Assembly (NCBI RefSeq): GCF_009208105.1
Contig: NZ_WFKL01000001.1
Span: 5,084,001 to 5,148,000, forward strand
DNA length: 64,000 nt
Source of the DNA: Rouxiella sp. S1S-2
Lineage (GTDB): Bacteria; Pseudomonadota; Gammaproteobacteria; Enterobacterales; Enterobacteriaceae
Reading direction: 5' to 3'
The notes under the pieces are model-generated. The model worked only from the letters and a program-made list of their open reading frames with translations, made no database searches and was not told the origin of the DNA. Made by a program: the position numbers and the translations under genes. The number at the start of each line of letters is the position of its first letter. Position 1 is the stretch's first letter. Shown piece by piece: positions 38,401 to 51,106 of the stretch.

Positions 38401-39659
38401 GGGTGTTCGCGGATAACTTCGTCGAGGATATCCCAAACGACAGCTTCTTCGCGCTCAACCATCTTCTTGGCAGCTTTGATGGTGGTAGCAAGACCACGCA
38501 GTTCCAGCTTGCCGTAGATGAACGGTTTGAATAGCTCGAGAGCCATTTTCTTCGGCAGACCACACTGGTGCAGACGCAGGTATGGACCTACGGTGATAAC
38601 GGAACGACCTGAATAGTCGACACGTTTACCCAGCAAGTTCTGACGGAAACGACCCTGTTTACCTTTAATCATGTCTGCCAGAGATTTCAGCGGACGCTTG
38701 TTGGAGCCGGTAATTGCACGACCGCGACGGCCGTTATCCAGCAAAGCATCTACCGCTTCTTGCAGCATACGTTTTTCGTTACGTACGATGATGTCTGGCG
38801 CAGCCAGGTCAAGCAGGCGTTTCAAACGGTTGTTACGGTTGATCACGCGACGATACAGGTCATTCAGATCTGACGTTGCGAAACGACCACCGTCCAACGG
38901 AACCAATGGACGCAAGTCTGGCGGCAGCACAGGCAGCACGGTCAGGATCATCCACTCTGGCTTGTTGCCAGACTGTACGAACGCTTCCAGCAGCTTGATG
39001 CGCTTGGTCAGTTTCTTACGCTTGGTTTCGGAGTTGGTTTCGTTCAACTCTTCACGCAGCTGCTCGCACTCTGCTTCCAGATCCATGTTTTTCAACAGGG
39101 CCTGAATAGCTTCTGCACCCATCTTGGCGTCGAACTCGTCACCAAACTCTTCCAACGCGTCAAGATACTGCTCTTCAGTCAGGATCTGGCGTTTTTCGAG
39201 GTTAGTCATGCCGCCTTCGATAACCACATAGGATTCGAAGTACAGGACACGTTCGATGTCGCGCAGTGGCATATCCAGCAGTAAACCGATGCGCGATGGC
39301 AAAGATTTCAGGAACCAGATGTGTGCAGTAGGAGATGCCAGTTCGATGTGGCCCATACGCTCACGGCGTACTTTAGTCTGGGTCACTTCAACGCCGCACT
39401 TCTCGCAGATCACGCCACGGTGTTTCAAACGCTTGTACTTACCGCACAGGCATTCGTAATCTTTTACTGGTCCGAAAATACGGGCGCAGAAAAGGCCGTC
39501 ACGTTCTGGTTTGAACGTACGGTAGTTAATGGTTTCTGGCTTCTTAACTTCACCAAAAGACCAAGAACGGATCATGTCTGGCGATGCCAGAGCAATTTTG
39601 ATCGCATCAAACTCTTCGGTCTTAGTTTGCGCTTTCAGAAACTTTAGTAAGTCTTTCAC
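35439..39659 (-). CDS. rpoC: RNA polymerase beta' subunit
   Basis: A 1406-residue subunit (E. coli 1407 aa) holding the catalytic magnesium and most of the clamp. The N-terminal zinc finger is C70, C72, C85, C88 (CLC and CEKC). The catalytic loop [17 protein letters not shown] is intact, as are the bridge-helix/trigger-loop regions ([20 protein letters not shown], then TFHIGGAA). A second cysteine cluster ([15 protein letters not shown]) is the C-terminal zinc site. It follows rpoB after 156 nt, longer than the 77 nt of E. coli. Confidence 0.99.
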   Translation of the reverse strand: MKDLLKFLKAQTKTEEFDAIKIALASPDMIRSWSFGEVKKPETINYRTFKPERDGLFCARIFGPVKDYECLCGKYKRLKHRGVICEKCGVEVTQTKVRRERMGHIELASPTAHIWFLKSLPSRIGLLLDMPLRDIERVLYFESYVVIEGGMTNLEKRQILTEEQYLDALEEFGDEFDAKMGAEAIQALLKNMDLEAECEQLREELNETNSETKRKKLTKRIKLLEAFVQSGNKPEWMILTVLPVLPPDLRPLVPLDGGRFATSDLNDLYRRVINRNNRLKRLLDLAAPDIIVRNEKRMLQEAVDALLDNGRRGRAITGSNKRPLKSLADMIKGKQGRFRQNLLGKRVDYSGRSVITVGPYLRLHQCGLPKKMALELFKPFIYGKLELRGLATTIKAAKKMVEREEAVVWDILDEVIREHPVLLNRAPTLHRLGIQAFEPVLIEGKAIQLHPLVCAAYNADFDGDQMAVHVPLTLEAQLEARALMMSTNNILSPANGEPIIVPSQDVVLGLYYMTRDCVNAKGEGMVLTGPKEAERVYRAGLASLHARVKVRITEEIKNTEGEVTHRTSIIDTTIGRAILWMIVPTGLPFSIVNQPLGKKAISKMLNTCYRILGLKPTVIFADQTMYTGFAYAARSGVSVGIDDMVIPAKKAEIIDEAETEVAEIQEQFQSGLVTAGERYNKVIDIWAAANERVAKAMMENLSVEDVVNREGVVEQQVSFNSIFMMADSGARGSPAQIRQLAGMRGLMAKPDGSIIETPITANFREGLNVLQYFISTHGARKGLADTALKTANSGYLTRRLVDVAQDLVVTEDDCGTHEGILMTPVIEGGDVKEPLRERVLGRVTAEDILKPGTADILVPRNTLLHEKTCDLLEENSVDSVKVRSVVSCETDFGVCANCYGRDLARGHIINKGEAIGVIAAQSIGEPGTQLTMRTFHIGGAASRAAAESSIQVKNTGTIKLSNHKHVSNANGKLVITSRNTELKLIDEFGRTKESYKVPYGSVMGKGDGQPVVGGETVANWDPHTMPVISEVSGFIRFTDIVDTLTITRQTDDLTGLSSLVVLDSAERNAAGKDLRPALKIVDAKGNDVLIPGTDMPAQYFLPGKAIVQLEDGTQIHSGDTLARIPQESSGTKDITGGLPRVADLFEARRPKEPAILAEISGIISFGKETKGKRRLVISPLDGSDAYEEMIPKWRQLNVFEGEVVERGDVVSDGPESPHDILRLRGVHAVTRYITNEVQEVYRLQGVKINDKHIEVIVRQMLRKGTIVSAGGTDFLEGEQAEMSRVKIANRKLEAEGKITATFSRDLLGITKASLATESFISAASFQETTRVLTEAAVAGKRDELRGLKENVIVGRLIPAGTGYAYHQERARRKALGDVPVVAPVSADEATANLAELLNAGFGNSND

Positions 39660-39815
39660 GGATTGGCTCCCGTCTGGTTAGACCTGTTAGGCACCTGCTG
39701 TCTACTGGTAAACAGGCAGGCACCCCTGTGACCACAGTGAATTCGAGTGTTTCTGCAATAATTCAAGCTACAGGTGCGGGTCGCCTTCCTGCAGCTCGAA
39801 ATATTGGGGGCAAAC
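39660..39815 (-). other. 156-nt rpoB-rpoC intercistronic spacer with stem-loop
   Basis: No gene. An imperfect inverted repeat spans about 39689-39724 (ggcacctgctgtcta against taaacaggcaggcacc), giving a stem-loop upstream of rpoC. It could be an RNase site or only structure; no T-run follows. The rpoC start at 39659 has a GGGAG box. Confidence 0.5.
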
Positions 39816-42800
39816 TTACTCGTCTTCCAGCTCGATGTTGATACCCAGGGAACGGATCTCTTTCAACAATACGTTGAAGGATTCCGGCATACCCGGTTCC
39901 ATACGATGATCGCCATCCACAATGTTTTTATACATTTTGGTACGGCCGTTAACGTCATCGGACTTCACGGTTAGCATCTCTTGCAGGGTATAAGCGGCAC
40001 CATATGCTTCAAGTGCCCATACTTCCATCTCACCGAAGCGCTGACCACCGAACTGCGCCTTACCACCCAGCGGCTGCTGAGTAACGAGGCTGTAAGAACC
40101 GGTAGAACGCGCGTGCATCTTGTCATCGACAAGGTGGTTCAGTTTCAGCATGTACATGTAGCCGACAGTAACCTGGCGCTCGAACTGCTCACCGGTACGG
40201 CCGTCAAACAGTGTAATCTGACCTGAGGTCGGAATACCGCCCATCTCAAGCAGCTGCTTGATTTCAGTCTCTTTGGCACCGTCGAAGACTGGTGTTGCGA
40301 TTGGCATACCTTTTTTCAGGTTCTCAGCCAGACGCAATACTTCGTCGTCGGTGAAGGTGTTCAAGTCAACTTTCTGACGAACGTCGTCGCCCAAATCATA
40401 GGCTCTCTGAATGAACTCGCGCAGCTTGGAAACTTCTTCCTGTTTCTTCAGCATGGCATTGATTTTTTCACCAATACCTTTCGCTGCCATACCCAAGTGG
40501 GTTTCCAGAATCTGACCGATGTTCATACGAGACGGAACGCCCAGCGGGTTCAGTACGATGTCAACCGGCGTACCGTCTGCATCGTAAGGCATATCTTCGA
40601 TCGGGTTGATCTTGGAGATAACACCTTTGTTACCGTGACGACCGGCCATTTTGTCACCCGGTTGAATCTGACGTTTAACGGCCAGATACACTTTAACGAT
40701 TTTCAGCACGCCAGGTGCCAGGTCATCGCCTTGGGTGATTTTACGACGTTTGGCATCGAGTTTTTTCTCAAACTCTGACTTCAATTCGTCGTACTGTTCG
40801 GCCAGCTGTTCCAACTGGTTTTGTTTGTCTTCGTCGGTCAGAGACAGTTCCAACCAGCGATCGCGTGGCAGTTTTGCAAGCTTCTCAGCTTCAATACCAC
40901 CGCTAACCAGCGCTGAATGGATACGTGAGAACAAACCGGCTTCCAGGATCTGCAGCTCTTCAGTCAGGTCTTTCTTAGCCTGCTTCAACTGCATGTCTTC
41001 GATTTCCAACGCACGCTTGTCTTTTTCCACGCCATCGCGGGTAAAGACCTGAACGTCGATAATCGTACCGGAAACACCGTTTGGTACACGCAGAGAAGAG
41101 TCTTTAACATCAGACGCTTTCTCACCGAAGATAGCGCGCAGCAGTTTCTCTTCTGGCGTCAGCTGGGTTTCACCTTTAGGCGTTACCTTACCAACCAGAA
41201 TGTCACCACCGGTCACTTCAGCACCGATATAAACGATACCGGATTCATCCAGCTTGGACAGCGCTGCTTCACCCACGTTAGGGATGTCGGCAGTTATCTC
41301 TTCCGGCCCCAGCTTGGTGTCACGAGACACGCACGCCAGTTCTTGAATGTGGATGGTGGTAAATCTGTCTTCCTGAACAACACGCTCGGACACCAAGATG
41401 GAGTCTTCGAAGTTGTAACCGTTCCAAGGCATGAACGCGACGCGCATGTTTTGGCCCAGTGCCAATTCACCCAGGTCTGTTGATGGGCCATCTGCCAGCA
41501 CGTCGCCGCGCTCGATTGGCTCACCCAGATTCACACAAGGCATCTGGTTGATGCAGGTGTTCTGGTTAGAACGGGTGTATTTGGTCAGGTTATAAATGTC
41601 GATACCTGCTTCGCCCGGGTACATCTCGTCTTCGTTAACACGGATAACGATACGGGATGCATCCACGTACTGAACAGTACCGCCACGTTTGGCAACGGCA
41701 GTAACGCCGGAGTCAACCGCTACAGCACGTTCCATACCGGTACCCACCAGCGGCTTGTCAGCGCGCAGAGTAGGTACAGCCTGACGTTGCATGTTCGCAC
41801 CCATCAATGCACGGTTGGCGTCATCGTGTTCCAAGAATGGAATCAGTGAAGCACCAACGGATACGATCTGCTGGGTAGATACGTCCATATAGTCAACCTG
41901 ATCGCGGCTAAACAGGCTTGATTCGCCTTTGCTACGACAGGTAACCAGGTCTTCCAGGAAGTGGCCTTCTTCACTCAGGTTGGAGTTCGCCTGAGCAATA
42001 ACGAAGTTACCTTCTTCAATGGCTGACAGATAGTTGATTTCATCAGTCACCACACCTTCGCGCACGCGGCGATAAGGCGTTTCGAGGAAACCATACTCAT
42101 TGGTCTGTGCATAAACAGACAAGGAGTTGATCAGACCGATGTTTGGACCTTCTGGCGTTTCGATTGGACATACGCGACCGTAGTGAGTCGGGTGTACGTC
42201 TCGAACTTCAAAGCCAGCACGCTCACGGGTCAAACCGCCCGGGCCCAGTGCAGAAATACGACGCTTATGCGTGATTTCAGACAACGGGTTGTTCTGGTCC
42301 ATAAATTGTGAAAGCTGGCTTGAGCCGAAGAACTCTTTCACCGCCGCCGAAATCGGCTTGGCGTTGATCATGTCCTGAGGCATCAGGGTATCGAGGTCGC
42401 CAAGAGACAGACGCTCTTTAACCGCACGCTCAACACGGACCAGACCTACACGGAACTGGTTTTCAGCCATTTCGCCGACAGAACGAATACGACGGTTGCC
42501 CAAGTGGTCGATATCATCCACTTCGCCAATGCCGTTACGAATGCCGATCAGCTTTTTCATAACCTGGATGATGTCGTCTTTGCTCAGGATACCTGAACCT
42601 TCGATTTCATCACGCAGCAGAGAACGGTTGAACTTCATACGGCCTACAGCAGACAGGTCGTAACGATCTTCAGAGAAGAACAGGTTCTCAAACAGGCTTT
42701 CAGCAGCTTCGCGAGTTGGCGGCTCACCAGGGCGCATCATACGGTAGATCTCAACCAGAGCGCTTAAGCGATCGCTGGTTGGGTCGACGCGAATGGTCTC

Positions 42801-43844
42801 GGACATGTACGCGCCATGATCGAGGTCATTGGTGAACAGCGTTTCAATGGTTTTGTGTCCGGCCTGGCTCAGTTTAGCCAACAGGTCCAGAGACAATTCC
42901 ATGTTCGCAGGAACAATCAGCTCACCGGTATTGGTGTCGATGTAGTCTTTAGAAACGACTTTCCCTGCGATGTACTCAACAGGAACTTCGATGCGCTGAA
43001 TGTCATCTTTTTCAAGCTGACGAATATGACGTGCAGTAATACGGCGGCCTTTTTCGATATAGACTTTGCCGTCAGCTTCGATATCAAAGGAAGCTGTTTC
43101 ACCGCGCAGGCGCTCAGGTACCAGTTCCATCTGCAACTTGTTGTCGCGGATCTGGTAGATAACCTTGTCAAAGAACAGGTCAAGGATCTGTTCTGTGGTG
43201 TAGCTTAGTGCACGCAGAATGATGGTCGCTGGCAGTTTGCGGCGACGGTCAATACGTACAAACAGGTTGTCTTTCGGGTCAAACTCGAAGTCCAACCATG
43301 AACCGCGGTAAGGGATGATACGTGCGTTGTACAGCACTTTACCCGAAGAGTGGGTTTTGCCCTTATCGCTGTCAAAGAATACGCCTGGACTACGGTGAAG
43401 CTGAGATACGATAACCCTCTCAGTACCGTTAATCACAAAGGTACCATTTTCGGTCATGAGCGGAATTTCGCCCATATAGACTTCTTGTTCCTTGATGTCT
43501 TTGACCGTACCTTCTGGTGCTTCGCGTTCGTAAATTACCAGACGCAGTTTCACGCGCAGTGGCGCGGAATACGTTACACCGCGGATCTGGCATTCTTTAA
43601 CGTCGAACACCGGCTCACCGAGACGGTAGCTAACGTATTGCAGCTCAGAGTTTCCGCTGTAGCTCTTAATAGGAAATACGGAACGGAATGCTGCTTCCAG
43701 ACCGTGTTGGCCTTCCGAGTCTTGCTCGATAAACTTCTGGAACGAGTCAAGCTGGATAGAAAGGAGATAAGGAATATCCAAAACTTGTGGACGTTTCCCA
43801 AAATCCTTACGGATGCGTTTCTTTTCGGTATAGGAGTAAACCAT
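39816..43844 (-). CDS. rpoB: RNA polymerase beta subunit
   Basis: A 1342-residue catalytic subunit, exactly the E. coli length. The ATG at 43844 ([18 protein letters not shown]) with a GAGGAA box is chosen; the longer open frame starting at 43964 is leader. The rifampicin-pocket cluster is the susceptible type: [16 protein letters not shown], then [14 protein letters not shown], with Asp, His and Ser at the classical 516, 526 and 531 positions. [11 protein letters not shown] and [13 protein letters not shown] are also intact. It is preceded by the rplL-rpoB attenuator. Confidence 0.99.
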   Translation of the reverse strand: MVYSYTEKKRIRKDFGKRPQVLDIPYLLSIQLDSFQKFIEQDSEGQHGLEAAFRSVFPIKSYSGNSELQYVSYRLGEPVFDVKECQIRGVTYSAPLRVKLRLVIYEREAPEGTVKDIKEQEVYMGEIPLMTENGTFVINGTERVIVSQLHRSPGVFFDSDKGKTHSSGKVLYNARIIPYRGSWLDFEFDPKDNLFVRIDRRRKLPATIILRALSYTTEQILDLFFDKVIYQIRDNKLQMELVPERLRGETASFDIEADGKVYIEKGRRITARHIRQLEKDDIQRIEVPVEYIAGKVVSKDYIDTNTGELIVPANMELSLDLLAKLSQAGHKTIETLFTNDLDHGAYMSETIRVDPTSDRLSALVEIYRMMRPGEPPTREAAESLFENLFFSEDRYDLSAVGRMKFNRSLLRDEIEGSGILSKDDIIQVMKKLIGIRNGIGEVDDIDHLGNRRIRSVGEMAENQFRVGLVRVERAVKERLSLGDLDTLMPQDMINAKPISAAVKEFFGSSQLSQFMDQNNPLSEITHKRRISALGPGGLTRERAGFEVRDVHPTHYGRVCPIETPEGPNIGLINSLSVYAQTNEYGFLETPYRRVREGVVTDEINYLSAIEEGNFVIAQANSNLSEEGHFLEDLVTCRSKGESSLFSRDQVDYMDVSTQQIVSVGASLIPFLEHDDANRALMGANMQRQAVPTLRADKPLVGTGMERAVAVDSGVTAVAKRGGTVQYVDASRIVIRVNEDEMYPGEAGIDIYNLTKYTRSNQNTCINQMPCVNLGEPIERGDVLADGPSTDLGELALGQNMRVAFMPWNGYNFEDSILVSERVVQEDRFTTIHIQELACVSRDTKLGPEEITADIPNVGEAALSKLDESGIVYIGAEVTGGDILVGKVTPKGETQLTPEEKLLRAIFGEKASDVKDSSLRVPNGVSGTIIDVQVFTRDGVEKDKRALEIEDMQLKQAKKDLTEELQILEAGLFSRIHSALVSGGIEAEKLAKLPRDRWLELSLTDEDKQNQLEQLAEQYDELKSEFEKKLDAKRRKITQGDDLAPGVLKIVKVYLAVKRQIQPGDKMAGRHGNKGVISKINPIEDMPYDADGTPVDIVLNPLGVPSRMNIGQILETHLGMAAKGIGEKINAMLKKQEEVSKLREFIQRAYDLGDDVRQKVDLNTFTDDEVLRLAENLKKGMPIATPVFDGAKETEIKQLLEMGGIPTSGQITLFDGRTGEQFERQVTVGYMYMLKLNHLVDDKMHARSTGSYSLVTQQPLGGKAQFGGQRFGEMEVWALEAYGAAYTLQEMLTVKSDDVNGRTKMYKNIVDGDHRMEPGMPESFNVLLKEIRSLGINIELEDE

Positions 43845-44178
43845 AGGGTTCCTCAGCTCGCTGATCAGTGACCCAATCTTGTCTGTCCGGATGGACAGTT
43901 CATGCAACACCATTTCTGTCGATCGGAAAGTCGAAACACTTTCCGCAATATCCGTCACTACCACTCTTAAATCATTTCGTTGCGCATTATCCCTGGATGA
44001 GCCAAGGCAAGCGGCGGCAATATATTAAGTCGTAAAATAGAAAGAGATATCGGAGTAATTCAGTGGTCAAACAGTGTGAAACACCACTGACACTCTATAG
44101 CGCAAAAAGGCTGGTGACTAAAAAGTCACCAGCCATCAGTCTGTTAATTAAAACAGACTGCACTCAGAAAGCAGTGGC
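43845..44178 (-). other. 334-nt rplL-rpoB intercistronic control region
   Basis: No gene. It contains the attenuator hairpin (listed separately), a further stem at about 44060-44090 (tcagtggt against accactga) in the place where E. coli has an RNase III processing structure, and a hairpin at 44138-44159 (agtctgtt against aacagact) upstream of the attenuator. The stretch near rpoB encodes an untranslated in-frame extension of the rpoB reading frame, which I regard as leader. Confidence 0.6.
44104..44134 (-). terminator. rplL-rpoB transcriptional attenuator
   Basis: On the minus strand GGCTGGTGAC and GTCACCAGCC pair across a 6-nt loop and run into TTTTTGCGC. As I recall it the sequence is the same as the E. 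coli attenuator that lets only part of the transcripts continue from the ribosomal genes into rpoBC. Confidence 0.92.
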
Positions 44179-44544
<366 letters not shown>

Positions 44545-44614
44545 TTAGATTTGTTCCTAGAAAACAGAAATAGTTTATACGTAAGCGAAACGTGATAAGA
44601 AAGGAAGTTGCTGA

Positions 44615-45121
44615 TTAAGCAGCAGTAGCTTCTTCTTTCTGATCGCGAACAGCAGCCAATGTGCGAACCAATTTGCCGGCAGCGGCTTCTTTCATGGTTG
44701 CCATCAGGCGTGCGACTGCTTCATCGTAAGTAGGCAGAGTTGCCAGACGATCGATTTGATCGGCTGAAATGAACTCACCTTCAAAGGCCGCAGCTTTAAC
44801 CTCGAACTTAGCGTTCGCTTTAGCGAAATCTTTGAACAAACGGGCAGCAGCGCCTGGGTGTTCATGAGAAAACGCGATCAAGGTTGGACCAACAAACGTG
44901 TCTTTCAGGCACTCGAATGGAGTACCTTCAACGACGCGGCGCATCAAGGTGTTACGAACAACACGCATGTAAACGCCAGCTTCACGACCTGCTTTACGCA
45001 GTTCAGTCATTTTATCTACGGTAACGCCGCGAGAATCCGCAACAACCGCAGACAGCGCGCCTTTGGCTACTTCGTTGACTTCAGCAACAATCGCTTGTTT
45101 GTCTTGAAGATTTAATGCCAT
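44615..45121 (-). CDS. rplJ: Ribosomal protein uL10
   Basis: A 168-residue protein (E. coli 165 aa) forming the base of the ribosomal stalk. It starts [29 protein letters not shown] with rRNA-binding stretches [18 protein letters not shown] and ends in the L12-binding helix and KEEATAA. An AGGAG ribosome site precedes the ATG. Its 360-nt leader folds as the L10 autoregulatory element, so excess L10-L12 complex represses rplJL translation. Confidence 0.98.
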   Translation of the reverse strand: MALNLQDKQAIVAEVNEVAKGALSAVVADSRGVTVDKMTELRKAGREAGVYMRVVRNTLMRRVVEGTPFECLKDTFVGPTLIAFSHEHPGAAARLFKDFAKANAKFEVKAAAFEGEFISADQIDRLATLPTYDEAVARLMATMKEAAAGKLVRTLAAVRDQKEEATAA

Positions 45122-45262
45122 TAGCTTTAGCTCCTGGATTTAGCCGGGGAAAATCCCCGGAACTCACATCACTTATAACCGGGATCGGAAATAAGCGTTC
45201 AAACACGGTGAGCAGAGAATCCAGTAAAACAATTCTTAAAAAGAAAAATTTTTATTCAGGCT

Positions 45263-45345
45263 CTGTCACCGTCTACGCAGGAAATATTAAGTCTTTTGCA
45301 AGACTCCTGCGGTCTTGGACGGAGGCCTGGATAGGCCAGGCTCCA
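45263..45345 (-). ncRNA. L10 leader (autoregulatory mRNA element of rplJL)
   Basis: On the minus strand this section closely matches the E. coli L10 leader: TGGAGCCTGGCC...GGCCTCCGTC, a GACCGCAGG stem, a kink-turn-like loop and CCTGCGTAGACGGTGACAG. It mimics the L10 site on 23S rRNA and lies about 140 nt upstream of rplJ, as in E. coli. Confidence 0.9.
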
Positions 45346-45412
45346 ACCGAAAAATTCTTGGTTTCGTTCGACCGAAACACTATCGCTTTTTAAAAAAACG
45401 AACGGGGGATAG

Positions 45413-45441
45413 ATTTTAGACAAATCTATCGCCCACGTAAA
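45413..45441 (-). promoter_or_regulatory. Promoter upstream of rplJ (P-L10)
   Basis: On the minus strand TTTACG (45436-45441) and TAAAAT (45413-45418) are 17 bp apart, just upstream of the L10 leader and 40 bp after the rplA stop. This is where E. coli has the main rplJL-rpoBC promoter. Confidence 0.6.
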
Positions 45442-45480
45442 GCGATAAAAGCAAGCAGTGCTTATTCTAACTTTTAAAAG

Positions 45481-46638
<1,158 letters not shown>

Positions 46639-46782
46639 TTAGCGCCTTTTTGAAGAGGCTCCCCGTGGTTTTCGATATCTAGCTTTGATACTTAATTACT
46701 TAAGTATGCGTTTTTAAGCACAGCGCCATGTCGTCACCCGTCTTAAGGACCGGCGTTCAGCATTTTTGCTGAGCATAAAAAC

Positions 46783-46815
46783 AAAAGGCGCGAAATTATA
46801 GTTTAATTTCGCGCC
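46783..46815 (-). terminator. secE-nusG terminator
   Basis: On the minus strand GGCGCGAAATT and AATTTCGCGCC (arms 46805-46815 and 46787-46797) form an 11-bp stem with a 7-nt loop, followed by TTTTGTTTTTA. It begins 61 bases after the nusG stop. Confidence 0.9.
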
Positions 46816-46876
46816 TCATACAACACCTGAACCAGGTTATTTATTGCCCGCTGCGTGAACGCGGCGGTGAAGGTGA

Positions 46877-47422
46877 TTAACCCTTCTCTACCTGTCCGAA
46901 GTCCAGTTCAACCGGTGTAGCACGGCCAAAGATGGAAACAGAAACTTTCAGGCGGCTTTTTTCGTAGTCCACTTCTTCGACAACGCCGTTGAAGTCTGCA
47001 AAAGGACCGTCGTTGACGCGAACCAGCTCGCCCGGCTCGAACAGAGTTTTCGGACGTGGTTTATCACCGGCTTGCTGCAGGCGATTCATGATGGCATCAA
47101 CTTCTTTATCACTGATTGGTGCTGGCCTGTCCGAGGTGCCGCCGATGAAACCCATCACGCGCGGAACGCTACGAACAAGGTGCCAGCTGGCATCGTTCAT
47201 CACCATCTGAACCAGCACATAACCCGGGAAGAATTTACGCTCGCTTTTGCGACGCAGCCCACCGCGGATTTCAACAACTTCCTCGGTAGGAACCATCACG
47301 TCACCGAACAACTCTTCCATGTCGTGCAATTTGATGTGCTCACGCAGCGATTGAGCCACGCGGCCTTCAAAGCCGGAAAACGCCTGAACGACGTACCAAC
47401 GTTTTTTAGGTGCTTCAGACAT
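46877..47422 (-). CDS. nusG: Transcription termination/antitermination protein NusG
   Basis: A 181-residue elongation factor (same length as E. coli) that binds RNA polymerase through its N-terminal NGN domain ([20 protein letters not shown]) and Rho or ribosomal S10 through its C-terminal KOW domain ([22 protein letters not shown]). It suppresses pausing, aids Rho termination and rRNA antitermination. Its ATG comes one base after the secE stop, so the two are cotranscribed and coupled. Confidence 0.99.
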   Translation of the reverse strand: MSEAPKKRWYVVQAFSGFEGRVAQSLREHIKLHDMEELFGDVMVPTEEVVEIRGGLRRKSERKFFPGYVLVQMVMNDASWHLVRSVPRVMGFIGGTSDRPAPISDKEVDAIMNRLQQAGDKPRPKTLFEPGELVRVNDGPFADFNGVVEEVDYEKSRLKVSVSIFGRATPVELDFGQVEKG

Positions 47423-47423
47423 T

Positions 47424-47807
47424 TTAGAACCTCAAGCCAGTAATGAAGGATACCAGACGGACCAGAATACCATCCAGGCCCCAAAGAATCAGTGACATTA
47501 CTGCCGTAACAGCAGCCACGATCAGTGTGGTATGCAATGTTTCCTGGCGTGTAGGCCAAATTACTTTACGTACTTCTGTACGTGCTTCTCGCGCGAAGGC
47601 GACAGTTGCTTTGCCTTTAATCGTCATCAGGGCTACTGCACCAGCAATAGCAATAACAACGACAACTGCCAACGCACGTAACGGCAGGCTATATGCACGG
47701 TAATAATAGTTACCGACAATAGCTACGACCAGTAAAACGGCTACAACAATCCACTTAACCGCTTCCAGGCCGCGCCCGCTCCCTTGAGCCTCGGTATTCG
47801 CACTCAT
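47424..47807 (-). CDS. secE: Preprotein translocase subunit SecE
   Basis: A 127-residue inner-membrane protein with three membrane segments (about 19-37, 44-64 and 93-114) that clamps SecY in the SecYEG channel. The essential cytoplasmic amphipathic region [16 protein letters not shown] is identical to E. coli. The start ATG 47807 ([16 protein letters not shown]) matches E. coli exactly; an upstream in-frame ATG at 47822 lacks a good ribosome site. It is the first gene of secE-nusG. Confidence 0.98.
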   Translation of the reverse strand: MSANTEAQGSGRGLEAVKWIVVAVLLVVAIVGNYYYRAYSLPLRALAVVVVIAIAGAVALMTIKGKATVAFAREARTEVRKVIWPTRQETLHTTLIVAAVTAVMSLILWGLDGILVRLVSFITGLRF

Positions 47808-47906
47808 AAACCAACCCGTCACAATGAATCAGAACAAACAACTTTGCCTCGCATTGCGAGGCAAACCAAACCGATTGATGCTCTGCAAGAGCGTACACTC
47901 GGTGTT

Positions 47907-47987
47907 TACGCTATCTCTGAGAGCCTATCTCACCAATGATTATGACGTATAAATCGCTGATGAGATAGGTTCTAACGCTATAGCGTA
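47907..47987. repeat. Large imperfect inverted repeat between tufB and secE
   Basis: The arms 47907-47932 (tacgctat...agcctatctca) and 47961-47987 (tgagataggttct...atagcgta) match at both ends and mismatch in the middle, enclosing a 28-nt loop. The element directly abuts the tufB terminator and occupies the secE promoter region. It looks like a small palindromic insertion or a large mRNA leader structure. Confidence 0.6.
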
Positions 47988-47988
47988 G

Positions 47989-48014
47989 AAAAGGGCATCG
48001 AATGATGCCCTTTT
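47989..48014 (-). terminator. tufB operon terminator
   Basis: AAAAGGGCATC (47989-47999) and GATGCCCTTTT (48004-48014) pair around a 4-nt loop; on the minus strand the stem ends in TTTT. It begins 45 bases after the tufB stop. Confidence 0.92.
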
Positions 48015-48058
48015 AGTGTGTATTGCGTCAACGTAAAGTGACAAAAAACTATCAGCGA

Positions 48059-49279
<1,221 letters not shown>

Positions 49280-49351
49280 TCACCACATCAACCAAGCAAT
49301 TGCTTGTTTGAATTAAGTTTCAGAAGAAAATCAGGGGGATGAATTTAGAAG

Positions 49352-49427
49352 TGGTGCTGATAGGCAGATTCGAACTGCCGACCTCACCCTTACCAAGGGT
49401 GCGCTCTACCAACTGAGCTATATCAGC
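49352..49427 (-). tRNA. thrT: tRNA-Thr (GGT)
   Basis: 76 nt with CCA. On the minus strand it starts GCTGATATAGCTCAGTTGG; anticodon GGT is in TTGGTAA. Fourth tRNA of the thrU-tyrU-glyT-thrT-tufB unit. Confidence 0.97.
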
Positions 49428-49440
49428 ACATCTAGTTAGT

Positions 49441-49515
<75 letters not shown>

Positions 49516-49718
49516 ATCCTAGAACCCGGCTACCTGATTTTTCTGAAGAACATCAAGGTGGGGACAAGGCGATGAAACACTTAATTCCGCACCTTCACCT
49601 CAAGACCCTTGCTGTTTCATTTAAATGAAAGCCAGGAGACTCAAGGTTGTAAACTTTCATCTTTCACTCTGCTGGCTGGTTGATTCGGCGACTGCCGTTT
49701 CTACCTCGCAGAGGAAGA

Positions 49719-49803
<85 letters not shown>

Positions 49804-49823
49804 TAATTGTGTTAAGTACTTGA

Positions 49824-49899
<76 letters not shown>

Positions 49900-49913
49900 A
49901 TCAAGTGCTGCGC

Positions 49914-49942
49914 ATTCTAGGGGGACTTGGCGGGTCATGCAA
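49914..49942 (-). promoter_or_regulatory. Promoter of the thrU-tyrU-glyT-thrT-tufB operon
   Basis: On the minus strand TTGCAT (49937-49942), 17 bp, TAGAAT (49914-49919), followed by a GC-rich discriminator GCGCAGC typical of stringently controlled stable-RNA promoters. The mature tRNA-Thr begins 15 bases downstream. Confidence 0.8.
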
Positions 49943-50329
49943 CAAAAAAATTGAGATAATTGTTCGTTAGCTCATGTTTTATTCAAAATAGTGCTTTCAG
50001 GCCCATTTTAGTCTCTTTATTGCTTAAAGAGCAGCCAGTTGAGCCGTTATTTTACACATCCTCCTTGCGCTTTCGGTGGGGCGCGATTCAAAAAAAGGAA
50101 AAAAGTGGCGATTCATTTCTTCTCACGGATAAATCCGCTCTCCCTCTTTGCACCAAAAGAGTGATCTAACGCACACTTTTGTGCCAGGTCTCTCCCCAGC
50201 AGCAGCAACGCTACCTGTTATTTGGGGTTTTTTAGTTGGCGCGCTTATTGCTTTGGTTATGGATAAGAGATGAATGAGAGTTTTTTCCTGATATCCCATA
50301 CTCCCACATCCTTCTTTGGAGAAGCGAAT
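49943..50329. other. Gene-poor region between the tRNA operon promoter and the acetyltransferase gene
   Basis: No supported gene in 387 bases. An AT-rich tract upstream of the tRNA promoter (49944-49990) may be an UP element or Fis region. An imperfect inverted repeat lies at about 50150-50192 (gcaccaaaagagtg against cacacttttgtgc). A possible promoter for the acetyltransferase, TTGGCG-16-TATGGA, lies at about 50236-50263. Confidence 0.4.
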
Positions 50330-50878
50330 ATGAAAATTGTCCTGCTCAATGCCGCAACGTTGCCTATATACCGCGAAGAACTGGCTGAACTGTTTTGCGA
50401 TGCCCATGCGGGAGGCCAGCCGGGGTGGCTTTGCAATGAAGACTCCCCTGTCGTCAGCGAAGCATTTTTCCATGACTTGCGTGAGGCCATGTCGAGGCAT
50501 CAGCGATTATTATGGATTGCCCGCAGTGAGCAGGGGCTAATAGGAACAGTACAGCTTGAGTTAGCGGCAAGTGATACTTTGCGGCAATGCGGTACCGTAT
50601 CGACGTTAGTGGTGGATACGGCAGCCAGAAGGCAGGGTGTGGCGAAGCAGCTTATGCGGGAACTGGAGAATACGGCTTTTAGTCTGCGCCGTGGGCTGCT
50701 GTCACTCGATATACAGGCAGGCAGCGCCGCGGAGGCTTTTTATCGCGCGCAGGGTTACCGATGCTCTGGTAAAAAATCGACTGATTCGCCTGAGTCCTAC
50801 GCATCTCCCCAGCTCGACAGGCTTTATTATAAGCGCTTGATCCCGAACGCTCCGCTCCCCTCACGGACCGTAAATTAA
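50330..50878 (+). CDS. GNAT-family N-acetyltransferase, substrate unknown
   Basis: A 182-residue cytoplasmic protein of the Gcn5-related fold. The acetyl-CoA binding motif A is VSTLVVDTAARRQGVAKQLM (about residues 90-109), matching the pattern V-x3-RxxGxA; the C-terminal motif B follows as AEAFYRAQGYR. The N-terminal part has a Trp-rich acceptor region (GGQPGWLCNED). The ATG at 50330 is chosen because a GGAG box lies 9 nt upstream; the earlier in-frame ATG at 50270 has no such box. It stands alone between the tRNA operon and coaA, where E. coli has no such gene, so it is a lineage-specific insertion or a loss in E. coli. Aminoglycoside-type or small-amine acetylation are possibilities I cannot separate. 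Confidence 0.8.
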   Translation: MKIVLLNAATLPIYREELAELFCDAHAGGQPGWLCNEDSPVVSEAFFHDLREAMSRHQRLLWIARSEQGLIGTVQLELAASDTLRQCGTVSTLVVDTAARRQGVAKQLMRELENTAFSLRRGLLSLDIQAGSAAEAFYRAQGYRCSGKKSTDSPESYASPQLDRLYYKRLIPNAPLPSRTVN

Positions 50879-50917
50879 TTGCCTCTCTATAATTAACAAT
50901 TAGTTAACAGAGGGTTA

Positions 50918-50937
50918 GGGGTTTATGACCCCATTTT
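50918..50937 (+). terminator. Possible terminator after the acetyltransferase gene
   Basis: GGGGT (50918-50922) and ACCCC (50928-50932) pair around TTATG and are followed by ATTTTT and, a little later, TTTTTTTT. The stem is only 5 bp. Confidence 0.5.
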
Positions 50938-51106
50938 TCATGTCTTTTTTTTCAAAAATGTTTTAACTCAATCAAAGAAATCGATAAGTAAATAAGAAAA
51001 ATGTCTACGCCTGAAAGCAAGCTGTCTATAATAGCCAGCTGGTTTACTGTCTGGAGTTGGCGTGCAGCGCCTTTCCTGACCTGCGCTAACAGGCAGACTT
51101 TAACTT

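Noticed and set aside
43845..43964. 40-residue N-terminal extension of rpoB
   Set aside because: The E. coli start [10 protein letters not shown] with a GAGGAA box is at 43844; the extension is leader.
50123..50500. Minus-strand open frame opposite the acetyltransferase gene start
   Set aside because: It is antisense to the GNAT gene, with no recognisable domain or ribosome site.
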